From Bacteroidota bacterium (GTDB lineage: Bacteria > Bacteroidota > Bacteroidia > AKYH767-A > OLB10): DNA of 64,000 nt. Position 1 is the first letter of the stretch; each line of letters starts with the position of its first letter. Location: NCBI GenBank assembly GCA_016713925.1, contig JADJOH010000007.1, positions 297,501-361,500 of the forward strand. Direction: 5' to 3'. Below, one piece after another: positions 8,481-18,900 of the stretch. A program made the position numbers and the translations under genes. The notes beneath the pieces are model-generated. The model worked only from the letters and a program-made list of their open reading frames with translations. It was not told the origin of the DNA and did no database searches.

Positions 8481-9716
8481 TTAATCAAATCGCAAAACAC
8501 GAATCGGGTGTATTCCTGATACTATTTTTGCCGGTATAAGCATTACCAATGCCCCTGTTCCAATGACAATGCCATTGATAATTAACCATCCCGTAACTGA
8601 AAAATTAATAGGAACCTTAGATAGATAATACGATTCTTCCGGTAAGGTTAAAATTCCCGTTTTTACTTGAATCCATGCCAGACCAAGTGAAATAATATTT
8701 CCTATTAATAAGCCTTTTAACAAAATGTAAAATGCTACTGTGCCAAATATTTTTCCAATGAATTTGTCTGTAGCTCCAATTGCTTTTAGAATGCCTACCT
8801 CTCTGGTGTTTTCCATCACTAATACAAGTAACGTAGAAGTCATAGTGATTGCGGCCACTAGAGTAATTAGTCCAATGATGACAATCACGTTGAGATTTTG
8901 AAGTTCAAGCCAGTTGAAAAGTTGCGGGTATAATTCTTTCGTACTTTGAGTGTTTAATTCATACCCCGCTGCAGCGTATATTTTTTCGAATAGTAGTGTT
9001 TTATCAGCGTCTGCATTGGCAAATACTTCATAACCACCCGCCTCGCCTTTTTTCCAGTTATTTATTTGTTGGATTAAGCGTAAATCACACAACAAATACA
9101 AATTATCAAACTCTTCGCTCAACCCTGTATTGTATATACCTTTCACTTTTAACTTCCTGACTTTTTTATCCTCTTGAATAAAAAATAAAAGAAAGGAGTC
9201 GCCGGTTTTCAGGTTTAATTTTTTCGATATGTTTTCTGAGATGAGCACCTCTTTGGAATAACTACTATCCGGAAAATTTATCATTTCACCGGCAATAAGT
9301 TTTTCTTTAAAAAGACCGGGTTCAAAATCCTGATCTACCCCTTTTAGCACCACCCCTTGTATATCATTTTCAGATTTTAAAAGACCAGCTTTCAATGCGA
9401 AGGGCTGGATATGGCGTACACCATCTATTTTTTTAATTACTGAGATCTTATTTTCTTCTAATTTTACAGGGGCTTCTTCAAAAGAGGCATTATTATTGAA
9501 AGCACTGATTCTATAATCAGCAACGAATCCGGTAACCTTTCGGGTGATTTCATTCCTGAATCCGGTGACAACCATAATAGAGATCATCATGGCTACTGTT
9601 CCTAGAATAATACCTGTGATAGCAATGCGGATCACGGGCCTTGTGGTAGCCGAGCGGAGACCTTCCGAATGGATTAATCGATTAGAATAAAACTGAATGA
9701 GCCTGAAAGATTTCAT
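8481..9716 (-). CDS. ABC transporter permease, LolC/LolE-type (FtsX family)
   Basis: This 411-residue inner-membrane protein has one N-terminal membrane helix (about 30-52), a large periplasmic domain (about 55-265) and three C-terminal helices. That is the MacB/LolCE topology. The conserved cytoplasmic loop ENTREVGILKAIGA lies after the second helix, where it contacts the ATPase, and the C-terminus ends HPIRVLRFD as in LolC/E. The likely role is moving lipoproteins from the inner membrane toward the outer membrane. No LolD-type ATPase gene is adjacent. It is divergent from the NamZ-like gene with 39 bases between them. Confidence 0.88.
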   Translation of the reverse strand: MKSFRLIQFYSNRLIHSEGLRSATTRPVIRIAITGIILGTVAMMISIMVVTGFRNEITRKVTGFVADYRISAFNNNASFEEAPVKLEENKISVIKKIDGVRHIQPFALKAGLLKSENDIQGVVLKGVDQDFEPGLFKEKLIAGEMINFPDSSYSKEVLISENISKKLNLKTGDSFLLFFIQEDKKVRKLKVKGIYNTGLSEEFDNLYLLCDLRLIQQINNWKKGEAGGYEVFANADADKTLLFEKIYAAAGYELNTQSTKELYPQLFNWLELQNLNVIVIIGLITLVAAITMTSTLLVLVMENTREVGILKAIGATDKFIGKIFGTVAFYILLKGLLIGNIISLGLAWIQVKTGILTLPEESYYLSKVPINFSVTGWLIINGIVIGTGALVMLIPAKIVSGIHPIRVLRFD

Positions 9717-9755
9717 TTTATTATACTTGCGTCTGAATTAAAGCGATGCTCCTAT

Positions 9756-10979
9756 ATGACTGTAAAGATATCAAATAAAAATAAATGGGTTTTTTGTTCA
9801 GAAAGCATGCTGTTGCAGGCATTCTTAGCTATATTCCTATTCCTGATGTCAAGTTTTGAACTCCATGCTGAACCCCTGACGAATGAAATTATTGTTGGTG
9901 CAGAACGAACAGAACAGTATATAACGCTACTGAAGAATAGGCGAGTGGCTGTCGTGGCCAACCCTGCAAGCAGAGTGAAAAATACACATTTAGTAGATAC
10001 CTTGTTTTCATTGGGAGTGAATGTTAAAGCCGTTTTCGCGCCCGAACATGGCTTCCGTGGTGAGGCCGAGGCCGGAGAGCAGGTGTTGGGTGGAACGGAT
10101 CCAAAAACAGGGGTTCGTGTTATTTCACTTTATGGTGATCATAAAAAACCTGATCAAAATGATATGGAAGGGATAGACATAGTCCTTTTTGATTTGCAGG
10201 ATGTCGGAGTTCGGTTTTATACCTACATAAGCACCTTGCAATATATTATGGAGGCGTGTGCAGAATATCATGTTTCTTTAATTATCCTCGACCGGCCTAA
10301 TCCCAACGCACACTATGTAGATGGTCCTGTATTGAAAAATGAGTTTAGGTCATTTGTTGGTATGCAAAATATTCCTGTAGTTTATGGTATGACTATTGCA
10401 GAGTATGCATTGATGTTAAATGGTGAAAAGTGGTTAAGCAATGGAGTGACTTGTAATCTGCAAGTCGTGAAATTATTAAATTGGGATCACAGTAAAGATT
10501 ATCATTTACCTGTTGCGCCCTCACCTAATTTACCTAACGTTGCGTCAATACGATTATATCCATCTCTGTGTTTCTTTGAAGGTACTTCTGTAAGCCTTGG
10601 CCGTGGTACTGACCTTCCTTTTCAAAGTTATGGTTTTCCGGAGAACAAGATTGGGGATTATACCTTCATCCCAAAAAGTATTAAGGGTAAAGCGAAGCAG
10701 CCGTTGTATGAGAATATTGTTTGCAAAGGAAACAACGTTTCAGTCTGGGCAGCCAACAACCGACCTGATAAGATACATCTGCAATGGTTGCTGGAAACGT
10801 GGAGCGTTTATCCAAAGAAGGAAAATTACTTTAATTCGTTTTTTAACAAACTTGCCGGTAACTCAGAATTAAGAAAGCAAATAGAAGACGGATGGTCTGA
10901 AGAAAAAATAAGAGCATCCTGGGAAAAAGATATTGCGGACTTCAGAATGATCAGAATGAAATATCTGTTGTATCCGTAA
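9756..10979 (+). CDS. NamZ-like exo-beta-N-acetylmuramidase (DUF1343)
   Basis: This 407-residue protein has an N-terminal hydrophobic export segment (about 24-44, ending ELHAE), followed by a DUF1343 domain over nearly the whole length. Motifs include VAVVANPASR, VFAPEHGFRGEAEAGE, VLFDLQDVGVRFYTYISTLQ and LDRPNPN. In the characterised B. subtilis member NamZ (GH171) the enzyme releases N-acetylmuramic acid from peptidoglycan fragments. The signal-like N-terminus suggests periplasmic muropeptide recycling here. A stem-loop follows its stop. Confidence 0.88.
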   Translation: MTVKISNKNKWVFCSESMLLQAFLAIFLFLMSSFELHAEPLTNEIIVGAERTEQYITLLKNRRVAVVANPASRVKNTHLVDTLFSLGVNVKAVFAPEHGFRGEAEAGEQVLGGTDPKTGVRVISLYGDHKKPDQNDMEGIDIVLFDLQDVGVRFYTYISTLQYIMEACAEYHVSLIILDRPNPNAHYVDGPVLKNEFRSFVGMQNIPVVYGMTIAEYALMLNGEKWLSNGVTCNLQVVKLLNWDHSKDYHLPVAPSPNLPNVASIRLYPSLCFFEGTSVSLGRGTDLPFQSYGFPENKIGDYTFIPKSIKGKAKQPLYENIVCKGNNVSVWAANNRPDKIHLQWLLETWSVYPKKENYFNSFFNKLAGNSELRKQIEDGWSEEKIRASWEKDIADFRMIRMKYLLYP

Positions 10980-10983
10980 AATG

Positions 10984-11020
10984 AAAAAGCACCCTCGTGA
11001 AAGGGCGCCTTTTCATTTTT
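10984..11020 (+). terminator. Stem-loop terminator between convergent genes
   Basis: A-rich 5' arm GCACCCT pairs with AGGGCGC with one internal mismatch and a bulge, and is followed by T-rich CTTTTCATTTTT. It lies five bases after the NamZ-like stop and faces the large T9SS gene. Confidence 0.5.
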
Positions 11021-11035
11021 GTTTGGTTCTTTATT

Positions 11036-14000
11036 TTATTGTACGCTAAATCTGAAATTGCTGCGTTGTGTTCCTTGCTGCAGAATTAATAGATAAGCTC
11101 CTTTTGCAAATCCTTGTACCGGTATTTCTTCCACATTTTCGCCGGTGAATGAATTTCGTACTTCCTGTATTAATTCACGACCCGCCATATCACAAACTTT
11201 TACCGTATAGTCCTCGTTTTTATCAGTGATGAATGAATAGAAGAGGATGTCATTTACAGGGTTCGGATACCCATTCAGGAAGAAGGGGTTTGATGCATCT
11301 TCACGTGTGGTAATATTTGTAGTGTTAAATAGTACCGGGGATGTCCAGGCACCGGCTGTTCCGCCACATCTGCCTCTGACTTCAACACTATAGGTTGAGC
11401 CGGGTTTAAGACCTCTTAATTCATATGAACCGCTTTGACCGGTTGCATTGAAGTATGTGTTATGTTCTACTCCTGTATTTATTCGTGTGTAACGGATGCG
11501 AATAGTATCCATGGAGTTGATATTACTCCATACAATTCTTGCAGTTGATGCAGTAATATTGGTTGCACTCACATTTCCCATAAACCCACAAGTGTCAAGT
11601 GTCTTGAAGAATTGAGTTTGGGAATAGGGGCTAGTGAAGCCACTACAAGTACTGTTCACTTGCCATTCGTAATTCGTATTTGTTAACAGATTTATAAGTT
11701 GAATACCGGTTGAATTCATACTTCCTTGAATATTTCGGAAGAAGTAAGTACTTGTTCCAACGGGTCTGTAGCGAACCATGAATGAATCTGCTGTAGTCGT
11801 ATACCATCTTACTGTGGCACGTTGCGTAGTAATGCTTTCACTCCGGAGATGTTGTGGTGTTGAACCGCAGAACAAGGGAGTCCCTAATGTTTTGAAACTG
11901 GAAGTTGTACTCATATAAGATCCGGAGATACATAAGTTTTCTAATGTCCAGTTGTATGTTGTGCCCGGAATCAAGTTGTTGATTCTCCAGCTTGAAATAC
12001 TACCACCAACTTCTTTCACCATTATATTCGATGTACCCGGTATCCAGTAGCGGATAATAAATCGCTCACCGGTTATAGCAGGATTCCAACCAAGCATTGC
12101 AGTAGTATCACTGATATTGTAGGAGGTCAACATGTTCGGAGTGATACAGGTTCTTGGAGTAACGGATCCTGTCAGTATTGATGTTGCTCCTGAAGTACAG
12201 CCAAATGCATTTGTTGCCGTCACGCTCATTAATTTAGGTTGGATGACATTAATGGTTGCTGCATTTGCTCCACTTGACCAACGATAGGATACTGCTGATG
12301 GCTCATATGCATTCAACTGAAATGCAGTATTTGGTATGTAAGTGATAGAAATCGAAGGGTCCATTGGTTTTGGATGAACTCGCAAAGTCACCGAGTCGGT
12401 AGTGAGTACATTGCCATTATTATCCCTTGAGTATACATAGTAGGTGCCGGCTTGATTTGCGGAAATAGTAGCCGTTGTTTGGCCACCCGGGGCCCATAAG
12501 TAGTTTGTTCCACCATTTGCAGTTAATCCAACTGCTCCTCCAACGCAAAAACTCGTGCTTCCAATTACCTGAATAAGTACGGGGCTTGGTGTATTAACCT
12601 GGCTGATGGTAACCGCACTGCTCGTTGCTGTACAACCTGCCGCATTGGTTACTCTTACTGAATAATTTCCCGGAGTCGAAACTGTGATAGAAGCTGTTGT
12701 TTGTCCACCAGGCTGCCATAAATAGGAGCTCGCATTTGAAGCGGTAAGAATAGTGCTTTGACCAATATTCAATGTAGTAGGACCGTTAACGGTAATGGCA
12801 GGAGTAGGCAATGCTGCCACGCTTACGTTCACCGGGTTTGAAGCTGAGGTGCATCCGTTAGAGTTGGCAACAACAACACTATAGGTCCCGCTGGAGGATA
12901 CTGTAATACTTGGTGAGGTAAGACCATTCGACCAGGTAAATGAAGCACCTGTACTTGCAGTGAGTGTGACATTTCCTCCTTGACAGAAAGTCAGAGGTCC
13001 GCTGCTTGTTACAGTTGCAGGTATTGCTGAAGTGACAGAAACATTTACTGGCGCAGATACAGCGGTACAACCATTGCCTGTATTTACAGAAACAGAATAA
13101 GATCCGCTTTGTGAAACGGTGATGGACTGAGTGGTTTGTCCATTCGACCAGTTATAAGCATTGCCTGAAGATGCAGTTAATGTTACATTTCCGCCCTGAC
13201 AAAAGTTTGTCGGGCCGCTATTTGAGATCGTTGCCGGTGTACTTGCATTTACTGTTACAGCCACAGGTGCAGATACTGCAGCACATCCTGTACCTGTGTT
13301 TACAGAAACGGAATAGGAACCACTTTGCGAAACAGTAATGGCTTGTGTTGTTTGACCATTAGACCAGGTATAGGAATTGCCTGCAGATGCTGTAAGCGTA
13401 ACAGAACCACCCTGACAGAATGTAGTAGGACCGGAAGTGTTTACAGTAGCAACTACAGTTCCGCAAGCGGGTTGATTCGGATTCAAATTTGTACTGGCAT
13501 TTGTGGTAAGAAGAACTTTGTCAATCTCAATGTTCGAAGAGCTGGCAGTAAGAGATAAAAGGTATTGTTGGCTTGCGAGACTGGTAAATTTAATATTTTG
13601 TCCGCTGCAAGCATCAACACTGTACCACTTCCATTGTGTATCTGTAATACAGCCGATACTTTTAGAAGCCTGTCCATTCACACCTACACTTATGCCACCA
13701 CCGGTACTGTTCTTGCTGCGGGCACGAACCCAGAAGTAATAGGTGGGCTGATTACGTGGATTAAACGAGTATTGCAGAACGGTAGGAGTAGCAGAGGTGA
13801 ATGTAATATAAGAAGTATAGTTGGTATAGTCGTTTGCCGGTGTTCCAGCGGGTACTTCAGTGGCAATTTTCGCAGATGAAGAAGAGTTGTCAGCAAGTTC
13901 AGCCTCCAATTCAAAATCCTTACTCCATCTTTCAGGATGTTCATATTGATGCCATTTGTCTAATTGATAAAACACTTTTGCTGATGGGTTGGTTGCATCG

Positions 14001-15553
14001 TATATATATACGGAGCCCTGTCTTCTGAATTCTATTTTGATGGAATCATTACCTAATTTGAACTTCGCGAAGCTTGAATTTGGCGCATTGCCTATTGTAT
14101 TGGCATCCACCATTTGAGCAGCTGTAATCACATATTTATTTGCACCATTTAATTTGCGTACCGCCACAAGTTTTCTTGCATCACCGGTATAAAAGAGGTA
14201 TTTAGGATTATTTGGCTGTAATGTAGTAGTAGTAAGGAAATATCTTGGTACATCACCTTCCAGCAAAGTTCCATTACGTAAAAATTCTTCATAGCGGGAA
14301 ACAATTCCTTGAGTATAAACCGGCATTACTGTTTGCCATCCCCAGTTTTTGGCATCAGGAAAAGGCGTTGAAAGATTGAAAAATCCGGTATAGAAGAATT
14401 CCGATCCCCAGGCTGCAAGTACTTTAAGGCAGGCAAGATATTGAGCAGGACGTGGGTTTTGTGTTTCATCAGCATTCCAACCGGCACAAACAAAAGGTGA
14501 CATTAAACTATCGCCGGCTTTCTCTTCAAAGTATTTGCAATCTGCAAACCAACCAAGTCCATGCCATGCTCCTGCCCATGCCTTCCAGTTATCCGGCCAA
14601 CGTAAATAGAAATCACCTGTTGAATAGTGATGACCATTGATCTTGGATTGAATCGCTTTACCCCTTGGCCATACCGGGCGATAATCCGATTGCCCGTCAA
14701 GTCCGTAGAATGTGTATGCAGTACTTGGACTGATAGACATAAATTGATCACGATAAAGACTTACTTGTTGTGCATATTTGCGACCGCGATAATCATTTAT
14801 TGATTCTGTAGTTTTACTTGCAGGATATCCTAAATTCAGATAATCGGCCTTAACTACAGGATCATTATCAATAACTTTTCCATTAAGACTCATTAAGTAC
14901 ATCGCCTCTCCGTTATCATTCATGATATCGAGAGGTCTTCCTAATGCATTTAATAAAGTTTGAAAATAGGGCTTCAAATAACTGCCATCTGAAATGAGTG
15001 TAGAGTTAGGGGCAGTAGGCGAAAAGTATTTAACCCCACTTACTACGTTTCCACCCATGTCAAGGTATTGACCGCTGGAGTTTCTTACATAATTATCCGG
15101 CGTTAGATTTTGACTGGTGATAAGTGGAGTTTGATTCATCAAACATATTGCGGAAGTTTTATAAGAAGGATTTCTTTTTGCAATGGCTGCAAATACTCCC
15201 GGTGTAGACGTAACAGTGTCGGCATATGAGCTGGCTGTTCCATAGGAATCAATCTTCCCGTTAATCATATAATAGTAATTCCAGTTTTTGTAGAATTCCT
15301 CATTATTGACTTTCGCTGTAGCTACCATTTGAGTGCGAGATACTCCGGGTTGCTGCCAACCGGAGAAATATTCAATATCGAACCAAATGAAATTTCGATT
15401 CAGGGTGTGCCCGGGTTTCAGTCGAGGCAACGGATACGATTGTAACTGTTGCGTTGCTGATAACGTCCCGGTGGCGAACTCCATCGGATCCGTTTGAGCG
15501 TTGGTTAATCCCACTACACCCAGTAATGAAATCAATAGTAGTAATTTTTTCAT
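11036..15553 (-). CDS. Giant T9SS cargo protein with Ig-like and Fn3 repeats (paralogue 1)
   Basis: This 1505-residue secreted protein has a signal peptide (1-19). A large N-terminal domain (about 30-540) is of unrecognised family; it is Trp- and Tyr-rich, with WHGLGWFADCKYF and CAGWNADETQ, suggesting a glycosidase-like fold. A CBM35/CBM6-like sandwich follows (about 545-685, ending IEIDKVLLT), then five or six Ig-like repeats (about 704-1130, CQGGxVTLTAS...W pattern) and three Fn3-like domains (about 1136-1406). A T9SS type A sorting domain closes it (YPNPVND to the end). A role at the cell surface in polysaccharide binding or breakdown is inferred. It shares this architecture with the neighbour at 15999. 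Confidence 0.85.
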   Translation of the reverse strand: MKKLLLLISLLGVVGLTNAQTDPMEFATGTLSATQQLQSYPLPRLKPGHTLNRNFIWFDIEYFSGWQQPGVSRTQMVATAKVNNEEFYKNWNYYYMINGKIDSYGTASSYADTVTSTPGVFAAIAKRNPSYKTSAICLMNQTPLITSQNLTPDNYVRNSSGQYLDMGGNVVSGVKYFSPTAPNSTLISDGSYLKPYFQTLLNALGRPLDIMNDNGEAMYLMSLNGKVIDNDPVVKADYLNLGYPASKTTESINDYRGRKYAQQVSLYRDQFMSISPSTAYTFYGLDGQSDYRPVWPRGKAIQSKINGHHYSTGDFYLRWPDNWKAWAGAWHGLGWFADCKYFEEKAGDSLMSPFVCAGWNADETQNPRPAQYLACLKVLAAWGSEFFYTGFFNLSTPFPDAKNWGWQTVMPVYTQGIVSRYEEFLRNGTLLEGDVPRYFLTTTTLQPNNPKYLFYTGDARKLVAVRKLNGANKYVITAAQMVDANTIGNAPNSSFAKFKLGNDSIKIEFRRQGSVYIYDATNPSAKVFYQLDKWHQYEHPERWSKDFELEAELADNSSSSAKIATEVPAGTPANDYTNYTSYITFTSATPTVLQYSFNPRNQPTYYFWVRARSKNSTGGGISVGVNGQASKSIGCITDTQWKWYSVDACSGQNIKFTSLASQQYLLSLTASSSNIEIDKVLLTTNASTNLNPNQPACGTVVATVNTSGPTTFCQGGSVTLTASAGNSYTWSNGQTTQAITVSQSGSYSVSVNTGTGCAAVSAPVAVTVNASTPATISNSGPTNFCQGGNVTLTASSGNAYNWSNGQTTQSITVSQSGSYSVSVNTGNGCTAVSAPVNVSVTSAIPATVTSSGPLTFCQGGNVTLTASTGASFTWSNGLTSPSITVSSSGTYSVVVANSNGCTSASNPVNVSVAALPTPAITVNGPTTLNIGQSTILTASNASSYLWQPGGQTTASITVSTPGNYSVRVTNAAGCTATSSAVTISQVNTPSPVLIQVIGSTSFCVGGAVGLTANGGTNYLWAPGGQTTATISANQAGTYYVYSRDNNGNVLTTDSVTLRVHPKPMDPSISITYIPNTAFQLNAYEPSAVSYRWSSGANAATINVIQPKLMSVTATNAFGCTSGATSILTGSVTPRTCITPNMLTSYNISDTTAMLGWNPAITGERFIIRYWIPGTSNIMVKEVGGSISSWRINNLIPGTTYNWTLENLCISGSYMSTTSSFKTLGTPLFCGSTPQHLRSESITTQRATVRWYTTTADSFMVRYRPVGTSTYFFRNIQGSMNSTGIQLINLLTNTNYEWQVNSTCSGFTSPYSQTQFFKTLDTCGFMGNVSATNITASTARIVWSNINSMDTIRIRYTRINTGVEHNTYFNATGQSGSYELRGLKPGSTYSVEVRGRCGGTAGAWTSPVLFNTTNITTREDASNPFFLNGYPNPVNDILFYSFITDKNEDYTVKVCDMAGRELIQEVRNSFTGENVEEIPVQGFAKGAYLLILQQGTQRSNFRFSVQ

Positions 15554-15863
15554 TGCTGTTTTTTTTTGTTTTTGGCACGAGCTTTGTGCTGCTGTTGTCG
15601 ATTTGTTATTTTTAATGCAGGCAAGATATTCGCATGCGGAAAGGTTTGCTGACCTTTCTGTATGTAATCTTGTTTTTGAAAGATTTATTAAAAAAATGAA
15701 CCGGGAATTGCATGAAAAATTGAATTCTCCCCCTATAATTGAAAATAGGTTGAATTTAATTTAGAAATCCGATGGGATTCAGATGTAAGGAAATCTTGTT
15801 AAATTTATTTTTATTGAAAATTGGCAGTGTAAACATTTCAAAATTGATAATCTTCGTCAAATT

Positions 15864-15892
15864 AAAAAGCCCCGCAAAATGCGGGGCTTTTT
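15864..15892. terminator. Bidirectional rho-independent terminator
   Basis: A perfect 13-base inverted repeat (AAAAAGCCCCGCA / TGCGGGGCTTTTT) has a 3-base loop and T runs on both strands. It lies 107 bases after the stop of the second T9SS paralogue and before the start of the first, so each paralogue is probably its own transcription unit. The rest of the 445-base gap (15554-15998) shows no gene and no clear promoter. Confidence 0.9.
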
Positions 15893-15998
15893 AGTAAAAC
15901 TCTTATTCTTTGATTAATTCAAACTACTTCATTTGCTGTTTGATCTACAGATTTTATGTAATTCTGTTAATTTTAATTCAGAGATAATTCTAAGTGAA

Positions 15999-18900
15999 TT
16001 ATTTCGTCGAAACCAATTTGATTCGCTTGGTTGCTTCCGGAGTAATAATTTCTGCCATATAGATACCATTTGAAAGGTGAGTTGTGGCATAATCAATTCT
16101 TGTTTCCCCCTCACTCACCATTGATTTCTCAAGGATAACATCAATTAATTTTCCGGTGGCATCAAACAATCGGATAGATACTTCTGATGCTTGAGCAAGT
16201 TCAAAAGCAAAAGTTGTGTTATTACTGAACGGATTCGGATAGGCGATGAACATCGGCTCTCCTGCAAGTACTTCACCTTCTCTGCAAGGTACAGTTACAT
16301 TAAATGAATTGGAATAGGTGCTGCACAGTCCCAGGTAGGCTCGCAATTTATAAACTCCCGCTGATGATGCTGTATAATAATTTCTGGTTCCCCAATACGC
16401 TAAATTGTTATTCTTATACCAGATATAGAAGGTGGCGTTCGAGTTAGTGACATTAAAGGTTACGTTACCACCCTGACAGAAATTTAATGGACCGTTTGGT
16501 GTAACTGTGAATGTTGGCGATGGTCTGACTGTTACCGTAGTTGCCGAGGATGTGGCAAAACAGCCTCCTGATTGAGTAACCCTCACCGTGTAATTTCCAC
16601 CTGTTGTTGCAGAAATTGATTGAGTCGTCGCTCCATTTGACCATAGGTAAGCAGTTCCTGAACTTGCATTTAATGTTACACTTCCACCTTGACAGAATGT
16701 TAATGATCCACCTGCATTAATTGTTGGAGTTGGTGCATTCCCTGTGCCAATAGTGATTGTTGTTGCTGCTGAAGTTGCTGAACAACCACCGGTTTGAGAA
16801 ACACGTACGGTGTAATTACCTGCCGCAGTCACATTGATGGAATTTGTTGTCGCACCATTGGACCACAGGTAAGCCGTGCCGCTGCTTGCAGTTAATGTTA
16901 CACTGCCACCTGAACAAAAAGATGTCGGTCCGTTAGCAGAAATTGTTGGAGTAGGGGCAGAACCGATAGTAATCGTAGTCGCGCCAGAGGTAGCTGAACA
17001 ACCACCACTTTGCGTAACTCTTACAGTATAACTTCCGGCGGAAGAAACAGTGATAGCATTTGTTGTAGCACCATTGGACCATAAGTAGGCAGTGCCGGTG
17101 CTGGCTGTTAATGTTACATTGCCTCCTGAACAGAAGGTGGTAGGTCCGCTTGCTGATATTGTTGGAGTGGTTGCGGATCCAATCGAAACTGTGGTTATAG
17201 CAGACGTTGCAGAACAACCACCACTTTGCGTAACTCTTACAGTATAATTTCCGGGGGAAGAAACAGTGATAGCATTTGTTGTAGCACCATTGGACCATAA
17301 GTAGGCAGTGCCGGTGCTGGCTGTTAATGTTACATTGCCTCCTGAACAGAAGGTGGTAGGTCCGCTTGCTGATATTGTTGGAGTGGTTGCAGCTCCAATG
17401 GACACAGTAGTAATTGCAGACGTTGCAGAACAACCACCGCTTTGAGTAACTCGAACACTATAGTTACCGGCAGAAGATGTGGTAATGGAATTTGTTGTAG
17501 CTCCATTAGACCATAAATAAGCTGTTCCGGTACTTGCTGTCAAAGTAACATTACCACCGGTGCATAATGTAGTTGGGCCGCTTGCAGAAATGGTAGGGGT
17601 AGGTGCACTTCCTATCGTAACTGCAGTAACTGCTGAGGTTGCAGAACATCCATTGGATTGAGTAACTCTCACTGTATAATTGCCCGCAGTGCTCGCGGTA
17701 ATAGCATTTGTAGTCGCGCCGTTAGACCAAAGATATGCAGTTCCTGAACTGGCCGTTAACACTACACTTCCTCCGGCACACAGAGTAGTAGAACCATTTG
17801 CGCTTATCGTTGGAGTAGGAGCGGAGCCCACTGTCACACTTGTTACTGCAGATGCGGAGGTGCAACCATTACTTTGAGTTACTATAACTTTATAGTTTCC
17901 TGAAGTATTTACTGTTATGGTTTGAGCAGTTGAACCTGTAGACCATACATAAGCAGTTCCGGTATTAGCAGTCAAAGTAACACTACCTCCACTGCAAAGC
18001 GATGTAGATCCGCTGGCCGTAATGATTGAAGGCGTTACTGCAGCCACCGTAACTGTAGTTATAGGTGAAGTAGCTGAGCCGGCACCTGAATTTACAGTTA
18101 CGGTATAGTTGCCCGAAGTAGAAACAGTAATAGATTGTGTTGTTGCTCCATTCGACCATGCATAAGAAGTGCCTGAATTTGCAGTCAATGTAACTGATCC
18201 TCCGGTACAAAAAGTAGTGGCTCCGCTTGGTGTAATTGTTGCGCTTGCAGATGCAGAACATGGGGTAGCAAAAGGAGATTGAATATTACCTGAGTTTTGA
18301 GTGATGATTATCTGATCAATTTCAAGTGTTGCATTTGTAGGTGTGATGGTGATTTTATGATTACCAGGTGTTAAGCTATTGTAAGTAATTTGCTGTCCGG
18401 TAGATCCATCATAGCGATACCATGTCCATGTATTTCCTTTAACACAAGGAACAGTATTCGTTTGGCCATTGTCAAGTTTCACAGAAAATCCACTGGTTCC
18501 ACCGTTAGCACTTCTTGCACGAACCCATACATAATGATTCACGCCGCTTGTACCTCTTGGATTGATATTGTATTCAACACCATTTAAGTTGGTGAAAGAA
18601 AGGAATGAAGTGAAGTTGGAATAATCATTTGCGGCGGTTCCTGCAGGCACTTCTGTCTTTATGCTGAATCCATTAGGAGTATTATCAAATACTTCAGCTT
18701 CCAGCACGAAATCTTTTGACCATCTTTCAGGATGCTCATACTGATGCCAGCGATCTAATTGATAAAATACTTTTGCAGAAGTATTACTTGCATCATAAAT
18801 ATAAACTGAACCTTGTCTTCTGAATTCTAATTTTATGGAATCATTTCCTAATTTAAATTTCCCATAACTGACCATTGGAGCATTACCTACAGTATTTGCA

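Noticed and set aside
15501..15764. 87-codon plus-strand ORF upstream of T9SS paralogue 1
   Set aside because: Overlaps the signal-peptide coding region antisense and has no protein-like features.
16933..17433. Cys/Tyr-rich open frame on the minus strand
   Set aside because: It is an out-of-frame shadow produced by the 216-base Ig-like coding repeats of the T9SS paralogue.
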